Shown here: one piece after another, positions 1 through 12,023 of the stretch
Numbering within the stretch: position 1 is the first letter of the stretch
Layout of the letters: each line of letters starts with the position of its first letter
DNA from: Myrica gale
Taxonomy: Eukaryota > Streptophyta > Magnoliopsida > Fagales > Myricaceae
Assembly (NCBI GenBank): GCA_963930655.1
Contig: OZ005621.1
Location: 16,169,001-16,233,000 of the forward strand
Length of the DNA: 64,000 nucleotides
Direction of reading: 5' to 3'
Position numbers and translations under genes: made by a program
The notes under the pieces: model-generated
Databases searched by the model: none
Told to the model about the DNA's origin: nothing
What the model saw: only the letters and a program-made list of their open reading frames with translations

Positions 1-985
1 ATTCTGTCATGTTATCTTGTTACTAGAACAGCACTAATTCTATTTTTTATATATATATATTTTCTCCTTCCTCCTCGTTGATTGATCAGATATCAATTGA
101 GTTCAACCTTTCATTAGTTTTTTATCATGCTTATTTTGGAATAATAAAAGTATCATTGATTTTTACATGCTCTGAGTTAGAAAGCCTGACAGCTCCATGG
201 CCATACCATACATCGATCCCCTCCCCACGTCAGGAAATTAGAGTCTCCTCTTAATTGTTTAACTCGGTATATCTATCAGATAAAGTTTCCTCGGATTTTT
301 CTTTCACGGGTTATGTTGTTATGGCAGTTTATCATGTCATGGGATAATTGGAATGTTGAAATTTCACTACCTAGGTTTCAATGGACTTTGAAAACAAGAC
401 CTGAAAGTGGATAGTGGATCACTCAGATGTCTATTCCATCACATCTCAAAAGATAAACCAAATTCATCATTCACTAGAATGCACTTAGCAATATTTAGCC
501 CACAGACAAGAAAGAAATATTCTACAGATCAGAGCAACCCTAACCCTTATCAAATACAAATAGACTTAAAACATTAAGATATGGAAAATATATTCAGTTC
601 ATGAACGTAAGAACACAAATCATATATAGAAAATTTGAAGGTAAAGTCTTAAAGCGGAAACGAACTACAAGAAGTATGGAACATAAAAAGACTTCATAGT
701 TTACACTATCAGGCCTGCTAATCCACCTGATGATGTGGATGGTTTATCTGTGCGTATTCTAGCTACTCAGTTCTATGAATATTCAGAACGGAAGCGGACA
801 AGAAGATAAAGATTCTGAAATGAAAGAGCTAGACAGAACTATCATTAACAAAACAGTTCACAAGAATTGCGCAATGAGAGATACATCTCTATTTTACATC
901 TCAAACAGAATTAAGAAAGCATCACATATCATACTGAAAATGATTATTCACTTAACGCATGATCAGCGAAACGAGAGAGTCCTCT
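1..985. other. Downstream flank of the BRC1-like gene, no gene seen
   Basis: AT-rich sequence beyond the stop codon of the minus-strand TCP gene. I see no conserved coding frame. The roughly 100-codon plus-strand open frame at 775-1077 overlaps the last TCP exon antisense and looks accidental. The 3' UTR and polyadenylation site of the TCP gene should lie here, but I could not place them. Confidence 0.5.
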
Positions 986-2322
986 TTAGTATAGACTATG
1001 ATTGTCGCAGGCTTCCCATGGTTTGCCAAGGAATTGATAGTCCCCGAATTGATGCTGCAAACAATTCTATGAGTTAGTCAGTAATCACAAACATGTAGTA
1101 ATGCATCTCGAACCCTATCCGTCGGAAGATATATGCATGCTTCTCATAACACAAAATAGCTAGATCGACACCTTATATAAGTTAAATCTCACATGATATC
1201 TGCGCAAAATTCAGTATACTTATTTTTGGAACTTACCTCTTGAGGGATTCCAGTATGGTTCAGGGAATAATTGAAAACCACATGAGATGGGCTCCACCTT
1301 CCAATAGTATCATTAACCATGTCTTCTGCAGCCCCTAAATCATGATTTCGCTCAAGAGAGCTTCTTTCTTCGACCTCAGGTTGTAACTCCCAGGATGGGT
1401 TCATGTTCTGGCTTTGGGTTCCAGATTCTTCTCCCGTTTCAAAGGGACTCCAAGAACCGAATCGGCTCAAATCACAGTTGGCCGTCACTTCATGATCATG
1501 TAACTTCGTTTCATCTAGCCTCCGACGATTCAGCTTCTCTCTTGTCCTCTCCCTTGCCCTCGCCCTTGCTTTCTCCCTTGACTCCCTTGCAAGAGGGTGA
1601 AATGCAATTTTCCGCCACTGCCTAGTCTTCTTCTCTTTTGCAGCAAAACTCGAGGCTTTCTCTTCTGAAACGCTGCCTTGATTATTTCCATTATAAATTG
1701 CAACTTGATCGCTGCCAGACACGACTTCGCACTCAGAAGTAGAAGAAGCACTCTTGCAGGCACCAACACTGCCACTGCATTTCACTTCCCTTGCTAGCTT
1801 CTTGATTTCAGCTTTTGCCTGTACCAGCAACCATTCAACAGTCTTGCTAGCCTTGTCAAAGCGTAGCATGTCTTGCAGACCAAAAAACTTGCGGGCAACA
1901 TCAAGGGACAATCTCATTCTCCGATCCCTTGGTCCTCGCGCAGTGTTAATCTTGCTGTGGCGATCTCTCTTGGATGATCTTTTTCTCGGGATCTGCTCGG
2001 CCACTCTTTCCCCATTGATGTGATGTGTGTTGGATTCCACCATATTAGCGACAGCTCCGGTTATATCATTGTCAGGTCTCATTATGGTTTGCTGATGATG
2101 AATCTGTTCATGGTATTTTTGGAGAAAAACGTCGTAATCTTCGAAGGGGGAGGAGAAGTGGCCGTCGAAGGATACAAGAGAAGGGTCTCCAGCTTGTTTT
2201 GGACTGGAGATACTGATGTCATTTAGAAAAGGTCGCTGGAAAAATGGATGGTAAGGATAGTAGATGGGGTCATTGCCAATATTGCATCTGTTTGAGGGAT
2301 ACATCTGTGATTTCAATTGCAC
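986..2322 (-). CDS. BRC1: TCP transcription factor, BRANCHED1/TCP18-like (CYC/TB1 clade)
   Basis: Nuclear DNA-binding regulator; family members repress axillary bud outgrowth. Exon 1 is 1237-2322 and exon 2 is 986-1054, separated by a 182-bp phase-0 intron with a GTAAGT donor and TTTGCAG acceptor. The joined frame gives 384 aa from the first ATG, or 378 aa from the in-frame ATG at 2302-2304 (MYPSNRCN), which resembles the usual start of BRC1 proteins and is my preferred start. The bHLH-like TCP domain is at about residues 115-174 ([20 protein letters not shown], then a FGLQDML/KTVEWLL helix region). An arginine-rich R domain lies at about 245-262 ([17 protein letters not shown]), diagnostic of CYC/TB1 proteins. 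Exon 2 encodes only 22 residues, beginning [14 protein letters not shown], matching the short conserved tail of BRC1 proteins. Oddity: the glycine normally found in the MLGFDK loop is arginine here. Intact as read. BRC1 rather than CYC2-type is inferred from the LSLDVA and TVEWLL wording of the domain. Confidence 0.92.
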
Positions 2323-5097
2323 TGGACAACCCTAGCTAGACGTGACGGTGGCCACTGGAACTGTTACAGCATGAGAATGACGTAGGCTTCAATCTTTTGC
2401 AATTCATTTCGCTTTAGCTCGCTGCAAATCGGAACCAGGACTTGAGAAAGACAGCCGGCCCGTTTCACTGTTTCCCACCAGAGCTTGAGAAGGACAGCCG
2501 GATAATACAATTATGTGTCTAAAAATGCATACTACATGTGTGTTTGCTTTTTTTTTTTTGGGTTAGATTGGTAAATAGTACATCTACTACTTCCCTGGAG
2601 CAATGACTACAGGTTGAGAAAGACAGCGGAGCTACAATACTGTACGTCCATGGGTTTGAGAGAGAAGATGGTGAGGAGGTAAAGGAGCCGGACGGGGGAA
2701 TTTATTGCAGGCAAAGAGCCATCTTTTTCTTAATCTTTTCTTTCTTTTCGACAAACAGTACACGGCTCCTTGAAGCGATATTTGGAAGTATGAGTGGATA
2801 AGAAAATTCCAAGAAATCGTGCCACTTAAGGTTGTTTTCAGGTGAGACCTTGATGACTCCTCCACCCCCAAAATTTTCAGCAGGCCCCTCGGTTACCAAG
2901 ATCTTGCATGGACTCCATATTCACCAACCTTGTGTGTATGTGTGTGCGCGTTTTTTTTTTAAGTTTCACTACGTGCTCGAACCTTATGTTTGAATATGTA
3001 TGTATATTTTTTTTTCTTGGGAATATGTATGTATATATTAGTGAGAATTACTGCCAAGTGTGTTAGGGCTGGTTTGGTTCGGGCTATGATCATTTATTGG
3101 ATGATTAATGTGTAGCAAAATTTTTACCTTTTTTTCAGATATTTGGTAGGTCTGTATCGTACGCACGAACTTTAACCTACACCTAGCTAGCTGTTTTAAG
3201 CGGAGTACAATTATTTCAATCCAAGGGGAATGCACTGTGAGCCTGCAATGAGAGCCAATGCATTCTTTGACTGGGCTTCTTAGTAGAGGCCGTCCCTTTC
3301 ACCAAAAGGAGAAATCCTATCTATCTATCTCTCTCTCCCTCTCCTTCCATGTCTATCTATCAAGTCTATGTGAGAATGTCGTTGGGTTCCCTCCCATGCG
3401 CGCTTATCTGTTTCACTTTTCTTTGAAAAGCCCTCTCTCTCTCTCTCACGTTGTCAAGAAAGAGTTGCTTTGTGCTTGTACTTCCCACTGGCATATACAT
3501 AGACCTTCTCCAAAACCTACCCAATCACCGAGTGCCCTAACTACAAGCCCCATCTCACCTTATATCAAAATGGCAATAGTCCCATCCACACTTGAAAGCC
3601 CTATTTAACCCAACTATCTTTCCGTTTTTTCTCCAATTTTGTTTCCACATAGACATGCCGTCCTCCCCCCACCACTTATCTCCAACCATCCTTAGTCCTT
3701 ACACACACACATAAACTCTCTCTCTCTGAAGCCTGACCACTTTAGACCAGCATAATTACAAGGACCACATTATATGGCATAGCTGGGATTGTTCTAACGT
3801 TGCTTTCAAGGAGTAGATAACTACGAAAGAAAAGGGCGATGAACATACCATCAATTGGATTGGCTGATACTTAGAGCATACAGAGAACAGAAAACCTCAA
3901 AGACATTAGAAAAGATACCAAAAAAAAAGCACCCCTCAAAGGCCCTAGAATATACCCAAAAACAACCATCAAAGACATGGTTAATCTAAGTGCTTTCTTG
4001 GTTGAGCTCTCTGTCTATCTGGGTGGTCTGTACCTAATGCCGGCGCCGACGTGGCTGAAATAAGAAGCCCTCCACATGCATATCTATCACTGTTTCCTTC
4101 GGTTCACAACCGTTTGCTGCATTCATTTGGAGTTTTCTCAGGAAGGTAACATTCTCTAGAGACGGTAAAACTTGGGTTACTTGTAGGAAGATGATTTCTT
4201 GCTCAGTGACTTTATTTGGTGATTCCGAATTACGTACTAATTTCACATAAACCTTTCAATGAGTCCTTGTTGGTCTTTCAAATTATTAAAGCTTCAATTA
4301 ATTTCACAGTATTCAGCAGGTGGTGATGGGAAAGGAAGACCGTGTTGCTTTTTATCTAAATGCCACTGAAAATATCTCTTGTGGTCTATGATTTCCAGCC
4401 AGGCATACTTGGAGGACCATCCCACTGCGTGGGCCTGAAAGAGGGCCTAGAAACCATCGCAAGGTGAATGCTTTCCAGGAAAACTATTCGAGGACGTGAC
4501 AGGGGAAAAGATGTTTGGTGAAAGAAAATAATAATATAAAAGCAGGAAAAAGCTGTTGAAGGAAGCAAAAACGCTGAGCAGAATGAGGGGCATTTAGATG
4601 GGAATTTTCTTTTCAATTTCTCGCACAGCATGACATCACTATTTTGTCGTCATATATGTACAGTACTCATTTGGTTCATCTGCTGGGCTTTTTTAGCTGA
4701 CAGACTCTATTATTGAAGTGGCTTGAAAACCACCTTTGCCTATTGAGACAATTATATCTCTATCTTTGTCTAGATGGAAAGATACATATTGGTTTCTTGG
4801 CATTTCAAGTGCCGTTTACTCGTGTGAAGAAGGTTATAGATTACTGAAGTACATGATTAGGTTCTTGGTCGATTTCACCATTAGTACACTGTATATATAA
4901 GACCAACATGTCATATTATAGGTGGTTGATAAGATAAACGCAACTATCAATTGAAACATTAAGATAGACAAATTAAAGAGAATGACTTGAGAGACATATT
5001 TAAATGGTTCAATTTATAAGACTTAAATCTACGGTAAAAGTAATCAAAAGTTGTATCTTCTTTGAGGAGTTAATATAGATGACAAAGTAAAGACATA
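2323..5097. other. Upstream region of the BRC1-like gene
   Basis: About 2.8 kb between the TCP gene start and the Copia element. It contains short CT/CA-rich runs (around 3328-3345, 3431-3447 and 3700-3727), long T tracts (2549-2560, 2951-2960) and no convincing coding frame. The 116-codon plus-strand frame at 3258-3608 is low complexity (Ser/Leu/Pro from the CT runs) and I do not treat it as a gene. The minus-strand TCP promoter must lie at the left end, but I could not fix a TATA box. Confidence 0.45.
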
Positions 5098-5430
5098 TTA
5101 GTTATTAAATTTAATTAGAGTTTATTTCCAAAAAAATTAGCTAATAGAGAGGTTATGGATTTTGGAATTTTCATAGGTTATAAAGTTGAAGAGTTAGACA
5201 CTTTTAATATTCTCATCATGTGGGAGTTAAATGAGATTTACTATGATGAATTATGTAAGATTTTATTTGGGTGTTATATTTGAGAAGTTATAAAGTCTAA
5301 TTGTGAACTATAAATATCCATTTAATCTTTTTGTTATTTCTCAAGTAAGTGAAATAAAGCTTTTGTTGAAGTATTTTATTTTCTCCACTTAGCTTCATAG
5401 ACAAAGTATTGTGTGTAGCCCAATCCAACA
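5098..5430 (+). repeat. 5' LTR of the Copia element
   Basis: About 333 bp, beginning near TTAGTTATTAAATTTAATTA and ending CCAATCCAACA just before the primer-binding site. It matches 7267-7596 along its length with substitutions and small indels, so the insertion is not recent. Confidence 0.85.
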
Positions 5431-7266
5431 AAGTGGTATCGGAGCCAAGTTCTTGATCTTGGAAAAATGGTTAATTCCACTTTCTCTTTCATTTTTCTCT
5501 CCTTTCGAAAAATAATTTTGATAATTGGTTCATTCAAATGAAGGCATTGCTTGAATCCTATGATACATTGAACACCACTATCCTCCTTCAACACCACTAT
5601 GTTCCTTTCACAGTCCATCTACTTCATCATCAAGGAAAGAAGTTCAAGTGAAGGACCATAAGGCAAGAGATCTAGGAGGAGGTACGAAAACATTACATGA
5701 TCTAACTATTTTTGTCTCTTTGCCGATAGTGAGCCTATGAACTTTGAATAAATAGCACAGGACAAAAGGTGGAGGAATGCTATAGATGAAGAAATCAAAG
5801 TCATAGAGAAGAATGAAATGTGGGATCTTGCTACACTTCTAAAAGGGCAAAAATCAATTAGATTTAAATGAGTGTACAAGGCAAAGAAGAATTTGAGTGG
5901 TGGAGTGGAGAAATACAAAGCAAGACCAGTTGCCAAAGGATATAGTGAATGACCCATAATCGACTATGATGAGATATTTGCACTTGTTGCCCGCTTGAAA
6001 ACTATTCAATTCATTATTTTTTTGGCGGCTCAAAATAATTGAAAAAATCATCAAATCGATATCAAGTATGCTTTCTTAAATGATTTTCTTGAAAATGAAT
6101 TCTATGTGCAACAACCTTTGGGTTATATGTGAAAGGGCACGAAGAGAAAGTTTTGAAATTGAAGAAAGATTTACATGGCTTAAAGCAAGCGCCAAGGGTG
6201 TGGAATAGTAGAATTGACAAGTACAGCTTCCAAGATAACAATTTTTTGAAGTGTCTCTACAAATATGTTCTTTACACAAAGGTGAATCAATATGGAGATA
6301 TATTTCTCGTTTGTTTTTATGTTGATGACTTAATCTTTATAGGAAGTAATCTTAATATGTTTGAAGAATTCAGGAAAGTAATGACTCGAGAGTTTGAAAT
6401 GACGGATATTGATCCCATGTGCTTTATCTTAGCATCGAAGTAAAGCAAATGGAGGATGTCATTTTCATTTCTCAAGAATGTTATACTTAAACATTCTTAA
6501 GAAGTTCAAAATGGATGATTGCAAGCCGGTACACCAGTAGAATGTATCAAATTGTCAAGGCATAAAGATGGAAAAAAAAGTAGATCCAACATTTTTCAAA
6601 AGCATTGTTGGAAGTTTGAGATATTTAACTTGCACAAAGCCAGATATTCTTTTTGGGTTTGGACGTATTAATCAATACATGGAAGCTCATACTTTCTCTT
6701 ACTTGAAGACGACTAAAAGAATTCTTCGGTACATCAAAGGTATACTTGAACATAGATTGCTTTATTTGATTTTCAAATGATTTCAAGCTTTTGGGCTATT
6801 GTGATAGTGATTGAGCTGGAGATGTTGATGAAAGAAAAAGCACAACCAGATTTCTGTTCTTCATGGGAAGTGCGGCTTTTTACTTGGTCCTCAAAGAAGC
6901 AACGCATTGTTACACTATCCACTTGTGAAACGGAGTATGTTGCTATGTTAAGTTTTGTTTGTCAAGCAATTTGGCTAAGATCTTTGTTAAAAAAGCTTTG
7001 TATCTCGAAAAATTATCCAACAGACATTTTTGTGGATAACAAGTCGGCAATAACTTTGGCCAAGAATCCATTTTTCATGATCGAAGCAAGCATATCGACA
7101 AAATTTCATTTCATTCGAGAATGTATAGCTAAAAAAGAGGTGGAGCTCAAGTTCGTGAAGTCACAAGATTAAGTTGTCGATATTTTCAACAAGCCCCTCA
7201 AGGGTAAAATATTTTGCAAGATAAGGAGTTTGCTTAAAGTTACAAAATTAAGTTTAAGAGAGAGTT

Positions 7267-7596
7267 TTAGTTATTAAACTTAATTAGAGTTTATTTCCAA
7301 TAAATTAGTTAACGTAGAGGGTTTATGTCTTTTAACATTCTCATAGGTTACAAGAAGAATTAGAGAATTTTAATATTCTCATTATGTGTGAGTTAAATGA
7401 GATTTACTATTATGAGTTATGTGAGATTCATTTGAGTTTTATATTATAGAAGTTGTAAAGTCTCATTGTAGATTATAAATATTCATATAACCTTTTATTT
7501 TATTTCTCAAGTGAGTGGAATACAACTTTTGTTGAAATATTTTATTTTCTCCACTTAGCTTCATAGACAAAGTATTGAGTGTAGCCCAATCCAACA
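7267..7596 (+). repeat. 3' LTR of the Copia element
   Basis: Copy of the 5' LTR, with the same terminal block (CTTCATAGACAAAGTATTG then CCAATCCAACA). It is preceded by a weak purine-rich stretch (about 7250-7264) that may be the polypurine tract. Confidence 0.85.
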
Positions 7597-7597
7597 A

Positions 7598-7879
7598 AGA
7601 AAATAAAAATAACATAAGAATGATATTTCATTATTCAACAGTATTACTGTCATAATACCTAATATCTAAAAATCTTACTATCGTATATATCTAATCCTAT
7701 GAATGAGAAATGAGTTCTAGAAATGTCAAGTCTCACATTGAAACCTTACTATGTAGAATTAAGCCTTAAACTGACTTTAAAGAGTTTCAAAAGGAACATT
7801 AATTAGTCATTTTAAAGTTTTATGGAGATGTGACTAGCACTTTCTTTGATCATTACAAATAGTAGCATAGTGAGGCTAG
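7598..7879. other. Repeat-block spacer, nothing recognised
   Basis: AT-rich sequence between the Copia element and a possible solo LTR. No coding frame, terminal repeat or RNA gene could be supported. Confidence 0.4.
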
Positions 7880-8214
7880 TGTTAGAAATAATATCATAAT
7901 CAACCTATAAGATTTGATATGATATTATCACGATATCAAATATTCAGTTTTAATGTGAGATATTGTCAAGATCTCAAAATTTTATGTTTAAATCATGAAT
8001 ATCCTTCATATCATGCTTTGTATTGTCTCTATAAATAGAGACTTTTAACGTATACTCTCTATGAACTTATAATACAAAATACAGCTATATAAGACTTGTA
8101 GAGTGGATGTAGCTCATTTAGATCGAATCACTTATATCTTTGCCTCTCCTTATTATCTCTCTCATATCTCCATATTATATTTCAATTATGCACTGTGTTT
8201 ATCTTTTCTTTCAC
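7880..8214 (+). mobile_element. Possible solo LTR (Copia-like)
   Basis: Begins TGTTAGAAATAATATCA, a common Copia LTR start, and contains CTCTATAAATAGAGAC (about 8028-8043), which looks like an LTR TATA box. A TTTCA at about 8210-8214 could be the other end. The flanking five bases (GCTAG versus CCTAG) agree at four of five. No internal coding region or second LTR is adjacent. The call rests on sequence style only. Confidence 0.35.
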
Positions 8215-8526
8215 CTAGTAACCACCAATATAGATTTTAAGGGGCTTGAAACCCTAAATCTCAGATGGAGCAATAGAGGAGAAGGGACGAGCTCTGTCTC
8301 CTCTATCCCTCTCTTCCCCTTCTTAGCAAATTAATTACTTTCTCAAACCTTTATTTTCTTTTTCCTTTTTAGTTATACATCTAAATCTTTTCATTTTGCA
8401 TTTTTCCTATTTCCCTTTAATCCTTGAGGCATGCAAGATTCATTGCTTCTAAGGCAAGAGTCTCTTACAGAAGCTTAATAACTAGACTTCTTCAAAATCT
8501 ATCATTGACATTGACCTTTTCCTAAG

Positions 8527-8752
8527 TGATACCCAGATTAACAGGAGAAAAGTGCGAGACACCTCTTGAGCACCTCGGAAAGGTTGGAATGCTTTGAGAG
8601 AAATGAAACTCTGAGAATAAGATGATATCCCAAGATAGATAGACACATCGAGATAGTAATGGGGACCTCGAGATATTTGTGGAAAGATCGGAAAAGTGTA
8701 TGGGTATCTCGGGAACACACTCTAACTCACACATTCGGATAGATAATCATAA
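8527..8752 (-). repeat. Partial 3' LTR of the Gypsy element
   Basis: Matches 11049-11272 base for base over long stretches (for example GTGTATGGGTATCTCGGGAA in both). Similarity stops abruptly after GATAGATAAT at about 8750, where RT coding sequence begins. This is a deletion junction. Confidence 0.85.
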
Positions 8753-10004
8753 CCATAAACTCATAAAGACCATCTCGAGTTTTGAAAGCGGTCTTCCATT
8801 AATCTCCCGGCCTCATTCAAATTTGATGATAACCACTTCGAAGATTTATCTTTGAAAATATAGAAACACTGTAAAGTTGGTCAAGAAGATCATCGAGGCG
8901 AGGAATAGGAAAACGATATTTTATGGTAATCTTGTTCACCGCTCTACTATCAACACACATCTGCTACATCGCATCCTTCTTTGGTACAAGAAGTGCGGAG
9001 ATAGCATAAGGACTCCTGCTTTCTTTCACCAAGCCTAAACGCCAAAAGTTCCCCAACTTGCCTTTGCAATTATTCATTCTGTTTAGGACTCATCCTATAT
9101 GCTGCAATATTTGGAATGATGGAACCCGGTACAAGATCAATACAATGTTGAATGTCTCTCATAGGAGTGAGACCATATGAAATTTCTTCGGGGATGACAT
9201 CAAAAAATTCCTCAATAAGAGATTTCATAATAAGAGGTGGTTCATTCAATTCTTCATTTTCTTCCATCACCACAAGAGCACAAACTTCGTTAGAACACAC
9301 CAATTCCTTCTCAACATCATATATAGAGAGTAAATTAATTTTCTCTCATTTATATGGTTTGGGAGATCTCTCCAAACGCAAAGGACCCAAAATAATCCTT
9401 ACTCTATCTTTGACAAAATCATAAGTATGCTTGAAACCATTATGAATAACTTTTTTTATCATATTTTCATGGTCTACCAAAAAGTAAATGGCAATGATCC
9501 ATAGGCACAACATCACATAATACTTCATCTTTTTAATTCTTGCCAATAGAAAATTGAACAAAAGTGCGTTTATTTACCTTCATCTCGTTTTCTTTTCGAA
9601 ACCATGTAAGCCTATAGGGTTGAGGATGAGGTTTTGTCTTAAGCGTCAACTTCTTCACCATGTCTTCAGCCACCACATTCTCACAACTTTCACCATCAAT
9701 GATAATATCACAAATTTTTCCATGAGAAGTGCATCTTGTTTGAAAGATATTTGTCCTCAGCCATTCATCACAATCTTCATGGACTGAACTCAAACTTCTT
9801 CGAACGACAAGTGATTCTCCAATGTCGGCATAAGTGACATATTCATCTTCCTTGTCTTCTACATCTTTCCCATTAGTTATTCTTCATCACCTTTGTCCAT
9901 CCCTTCTTATTCAATAAGAGTTATCACTTTGCGGTTTGGACAATCATAAGCAATATGACCAAATCATTGGCATTTGAAACACTTACGAGAATTATGATTT
10001 TCGA

Positions 10005-10134
10005 GACTTAAACTCGGTCCTCCTTCATTCTTCGGGAGTTTAGGGAATGCTTTTTCTGCAGACTTAAACTCGGTCCTCCTTCATTCTTCGAAAGTTTAGG
10101 GAATGCTTTTTCTGATGCAGAAAAAGCATTCCCT
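10005..10134. repeat. 56-bp tandem duplication followed by a 17-bp-arm hairpin
   Basis: Unit 1 (10005-10060) is repeated at 10061-10114 with few changes. The end of unit 2 (10098-10114, AGGGAATGCTTTTTCTG) is the exact reverse complement of 10118-10134, with a three-base loop. It lies inside the gag region of the Gypsy remnant and adds to its disruption. Confidence 0.9.
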
Positions 10135-11048
10135 CTGCTGAAAATTTTAGTGTTGAAACTTTAGGGACTAAAGAGCTTCCTCAGTTGGGATGACCATCAT
10201 TTGCTCCAAATTGCGACCTACTTTCATGAGCCTCATTTTGTTACTTCTCCACCTTCATTGCTAGCTTTACAACATCATTGTAGGTTCATTACTGTTGTAA
10301 TTAGACGATATTGATATTCTCCAATCTTACCCCACCAAGATAGCAAGTGATAGTTTGCTCTTTCAACTCCGTCACATCACACTTCATCATGAGATGATCG
10401 AACTTCGTTGTACATTCTTCCACCAAAAGATTTTTTTGCTTATGGAACTTAAGGAAAATATCTTATCGTAATTATCCGGCAAAATTTTTTACTTAAGAAC
10501 CTTTCTCATCTTTCCCCATGTTGCAATACGACTTCTTCCTTCTCGAGCACGTTGTTTTTTTTAAAATTCTCCAACCATATAGAAGCATATTTCTTCAATT
10601 TTAATGCAAAAAGTTTCACCTTTCGCTCTTCTGACACCTCCATATAATCAAAGATCCGCTCCACCGAATGTAATCAATCAAGAAACTCATCTGGTTGCAT
10701 CCTTCCGTCGAACTCGGGAATATCAACTCTCACATCAAGTTGATCACATTGGACTTCATGGTTTCTTCAACTACGACGTCAATGATGATGAACATATTCC
10801 TCCGATGATGCTTCATTTTGATCACGACAGAAAAGATTCTCATTCTCATGATGAGAAGATTCACCATCCGAATCATGATGAGAATCAAAAGGCTCATAAT
10901 GCTCAAGACGTTGCTGAAGTTGTTTTAATTGTCTCCTTAGATCTGCGATTTTCACATCATGAAGATCTCTTTCACGAGCGGGAGCAGAATCAACATTTGA
11001 CCCACGATGACGACGACCCACATGACAACTGAAAGCTCTAATACCACT

Positions 11049-11850
11049 TGATACCGAGACTAACAAGGGAAAAAAATGCGGGACACCTCGTGAGCACTTT
11101 GGGATCGTTGGAATGCTTCGAGAGAAATGGAACTTTGAGAATAAGATGATAGCCCGGGATAGATAAACACCTCTGGATAGTAATGGAGACCTCAGGATAT
11201 TTGTGGAAAGGTTGGGAAAGTGTATGGGTATCTCGGGAACACACTATAACTCACACACTTGGATAGATAATAAGCTCACCACCCAAATAGAACACAAAGG
11301 ATACAAAAATCACCACACAATGTAATCCAACACGAAATACAGAGCAGTAACTCGCCACATATCGAATCCACCGAAGGATAAGAGTTTCTAGAAGAAATCC
11401 TTCTTCAAGTAGCCTAAGGCTCAAGTTGTAGAAACACTTAAAATCTGAATTTTTCCACTACAAGAGAGGGATTTAAATAGTAAAACTTGGAACAACCCTC
11501 CAAGCATGAGTAAATGAGAAATACAACTTTCAAAATGTTAATTAAGACTTAATAAACATAAAATATTCTTAGGGAAATGAAAATACATGTTGAAAAACCA
11601 AAAGAACAAGCTAAAATAGCAAACTCGTCCAAAATTCGCTAAACCTCGAAATTAGCTGCTTGCTTGACCTCCTTGGAGTAATTTAACCATAACTTTCTGT
11701 AGAAAAATCTAAATTATACGCCGTTTGATGCGTTGAAAACTAGACTCATAGAGCTTTCCATCAAGTCATAACTAGAACAGAAACTCTTCTAATTCGTTCC
11801 AGAAGTTAATTTCAATCTCAACCTTTTGTGCTGACCACACCTATGTCACT
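11049..11850 (-). repeat. 5' LTR of the Gypsy element
   Basis: The lower end is fixed by the adjacent primer-binding site. On the minus strand a TATTTAAAT box lies at about 11470-11480, the expected LTR promoter. The upper end near 11850 is a guess. Confidence 0.6.
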
Positions 11851-12023
11851 AAGCCTGCAGCAACTACATTCGCATGTAGTACTGACGCAAGCACACACCT
11901 AGAGAGAGAGAGAGTTAAATTTAAGGGACTCACACCAAACATTTAAAGAAACTTAAGAATAAAAAGTATGCATGACAGCAAACCATGGGATTTCAAAATT
12001 CAAGAAACTCGTGGAAAAACTTC
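11851..12023. other. Short spacer between Gypsy LTR and MITE
   Basis: Contains a short GA microsatellite (about 11901-11913). No gene seen. Confidence 0.4.

Larger units (their letters stand above)
5098..7597 (+). mobile_element. Internally deleted Ty1/Copia LTR retrotransposon
   Basis: Two related LTRs (about 5098-5430 and 7267-7596) flank only about 1.8 kb, far below the roughly 4-kb internal region of an autonomous Copia. Directly after the 5' LTR, at 5434-5447, is TGGTATCGGAGCCA, a primer-binding site for initiator tRNA-Met. A short gag-like start (about 5469-5560) is followed almost at once by the reverse-transcriptase region. Copia RT signatures are visible: KLKKDLHGLKQAPR near 6160-6200 and YVDDLIFIGS near 6320-6350. 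The RNase H end carries LSTCETEYVA (about 6920-6950) and DNKSAITLAKNP (about 7040-7075). Most of gag, protease and integrase are missing, and several stops and frameshifts break the frame. It cannot be autonomous. I found no clear target duplication, so the outer limits may be off by a few bases. Confidence 0.9.
8527..11850 (-). mobile_element. Truncated Ty3/Gypsy LTR retrotransposon
   Basis: Reading on the minus strand from about 11850: a 5' LTR ending at 11049, then a primer-binding site TGGTATTAGAGC (11035-11046), a gag region (about 11030-9900) with a CCHC zinc knuckle near 9930-9990 (CFKCQ, stop, FGHIAYDC), an aspartic-protease region at 9533-9793 (CDIIIDGESCENVV), a linker at 9070-9303 (RDIQHCIDLVPGS), and the first part of reverse transcriptase (about 9050-8760, with [15 protein letters not shown] and [16 protein letters not shown] text). 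The RT then runs straight into a partial 3' LTR at 8527-8752. The rest of RT, RNase H and integrase are gone, as is the start of the 3' LTR. In-frame stops occur in gag and RT. The upper boundary is approximate because the 3' LTR is too short to define it. Confidence 0.85.

Noticed and set aside
1395..1625. Plus-strand open frame inside the TCP gene
   Set aside because: Antisense shadow of the R-domain coding region; no independent domain.
3258..3608. 116-codon plus-strand open frame
   Set aside because: Low-complexity Ser/Leu/Pro text produced by CT-rich tracts, with no homology I recognise.
10604..11032. 142-codon His/Asp-rich plus-strand open frame
   Set aside because: Complement of the Gypsy gag coding strand; the minus-strand reading carries the real retroelement signal and abuts the primer-binding site.
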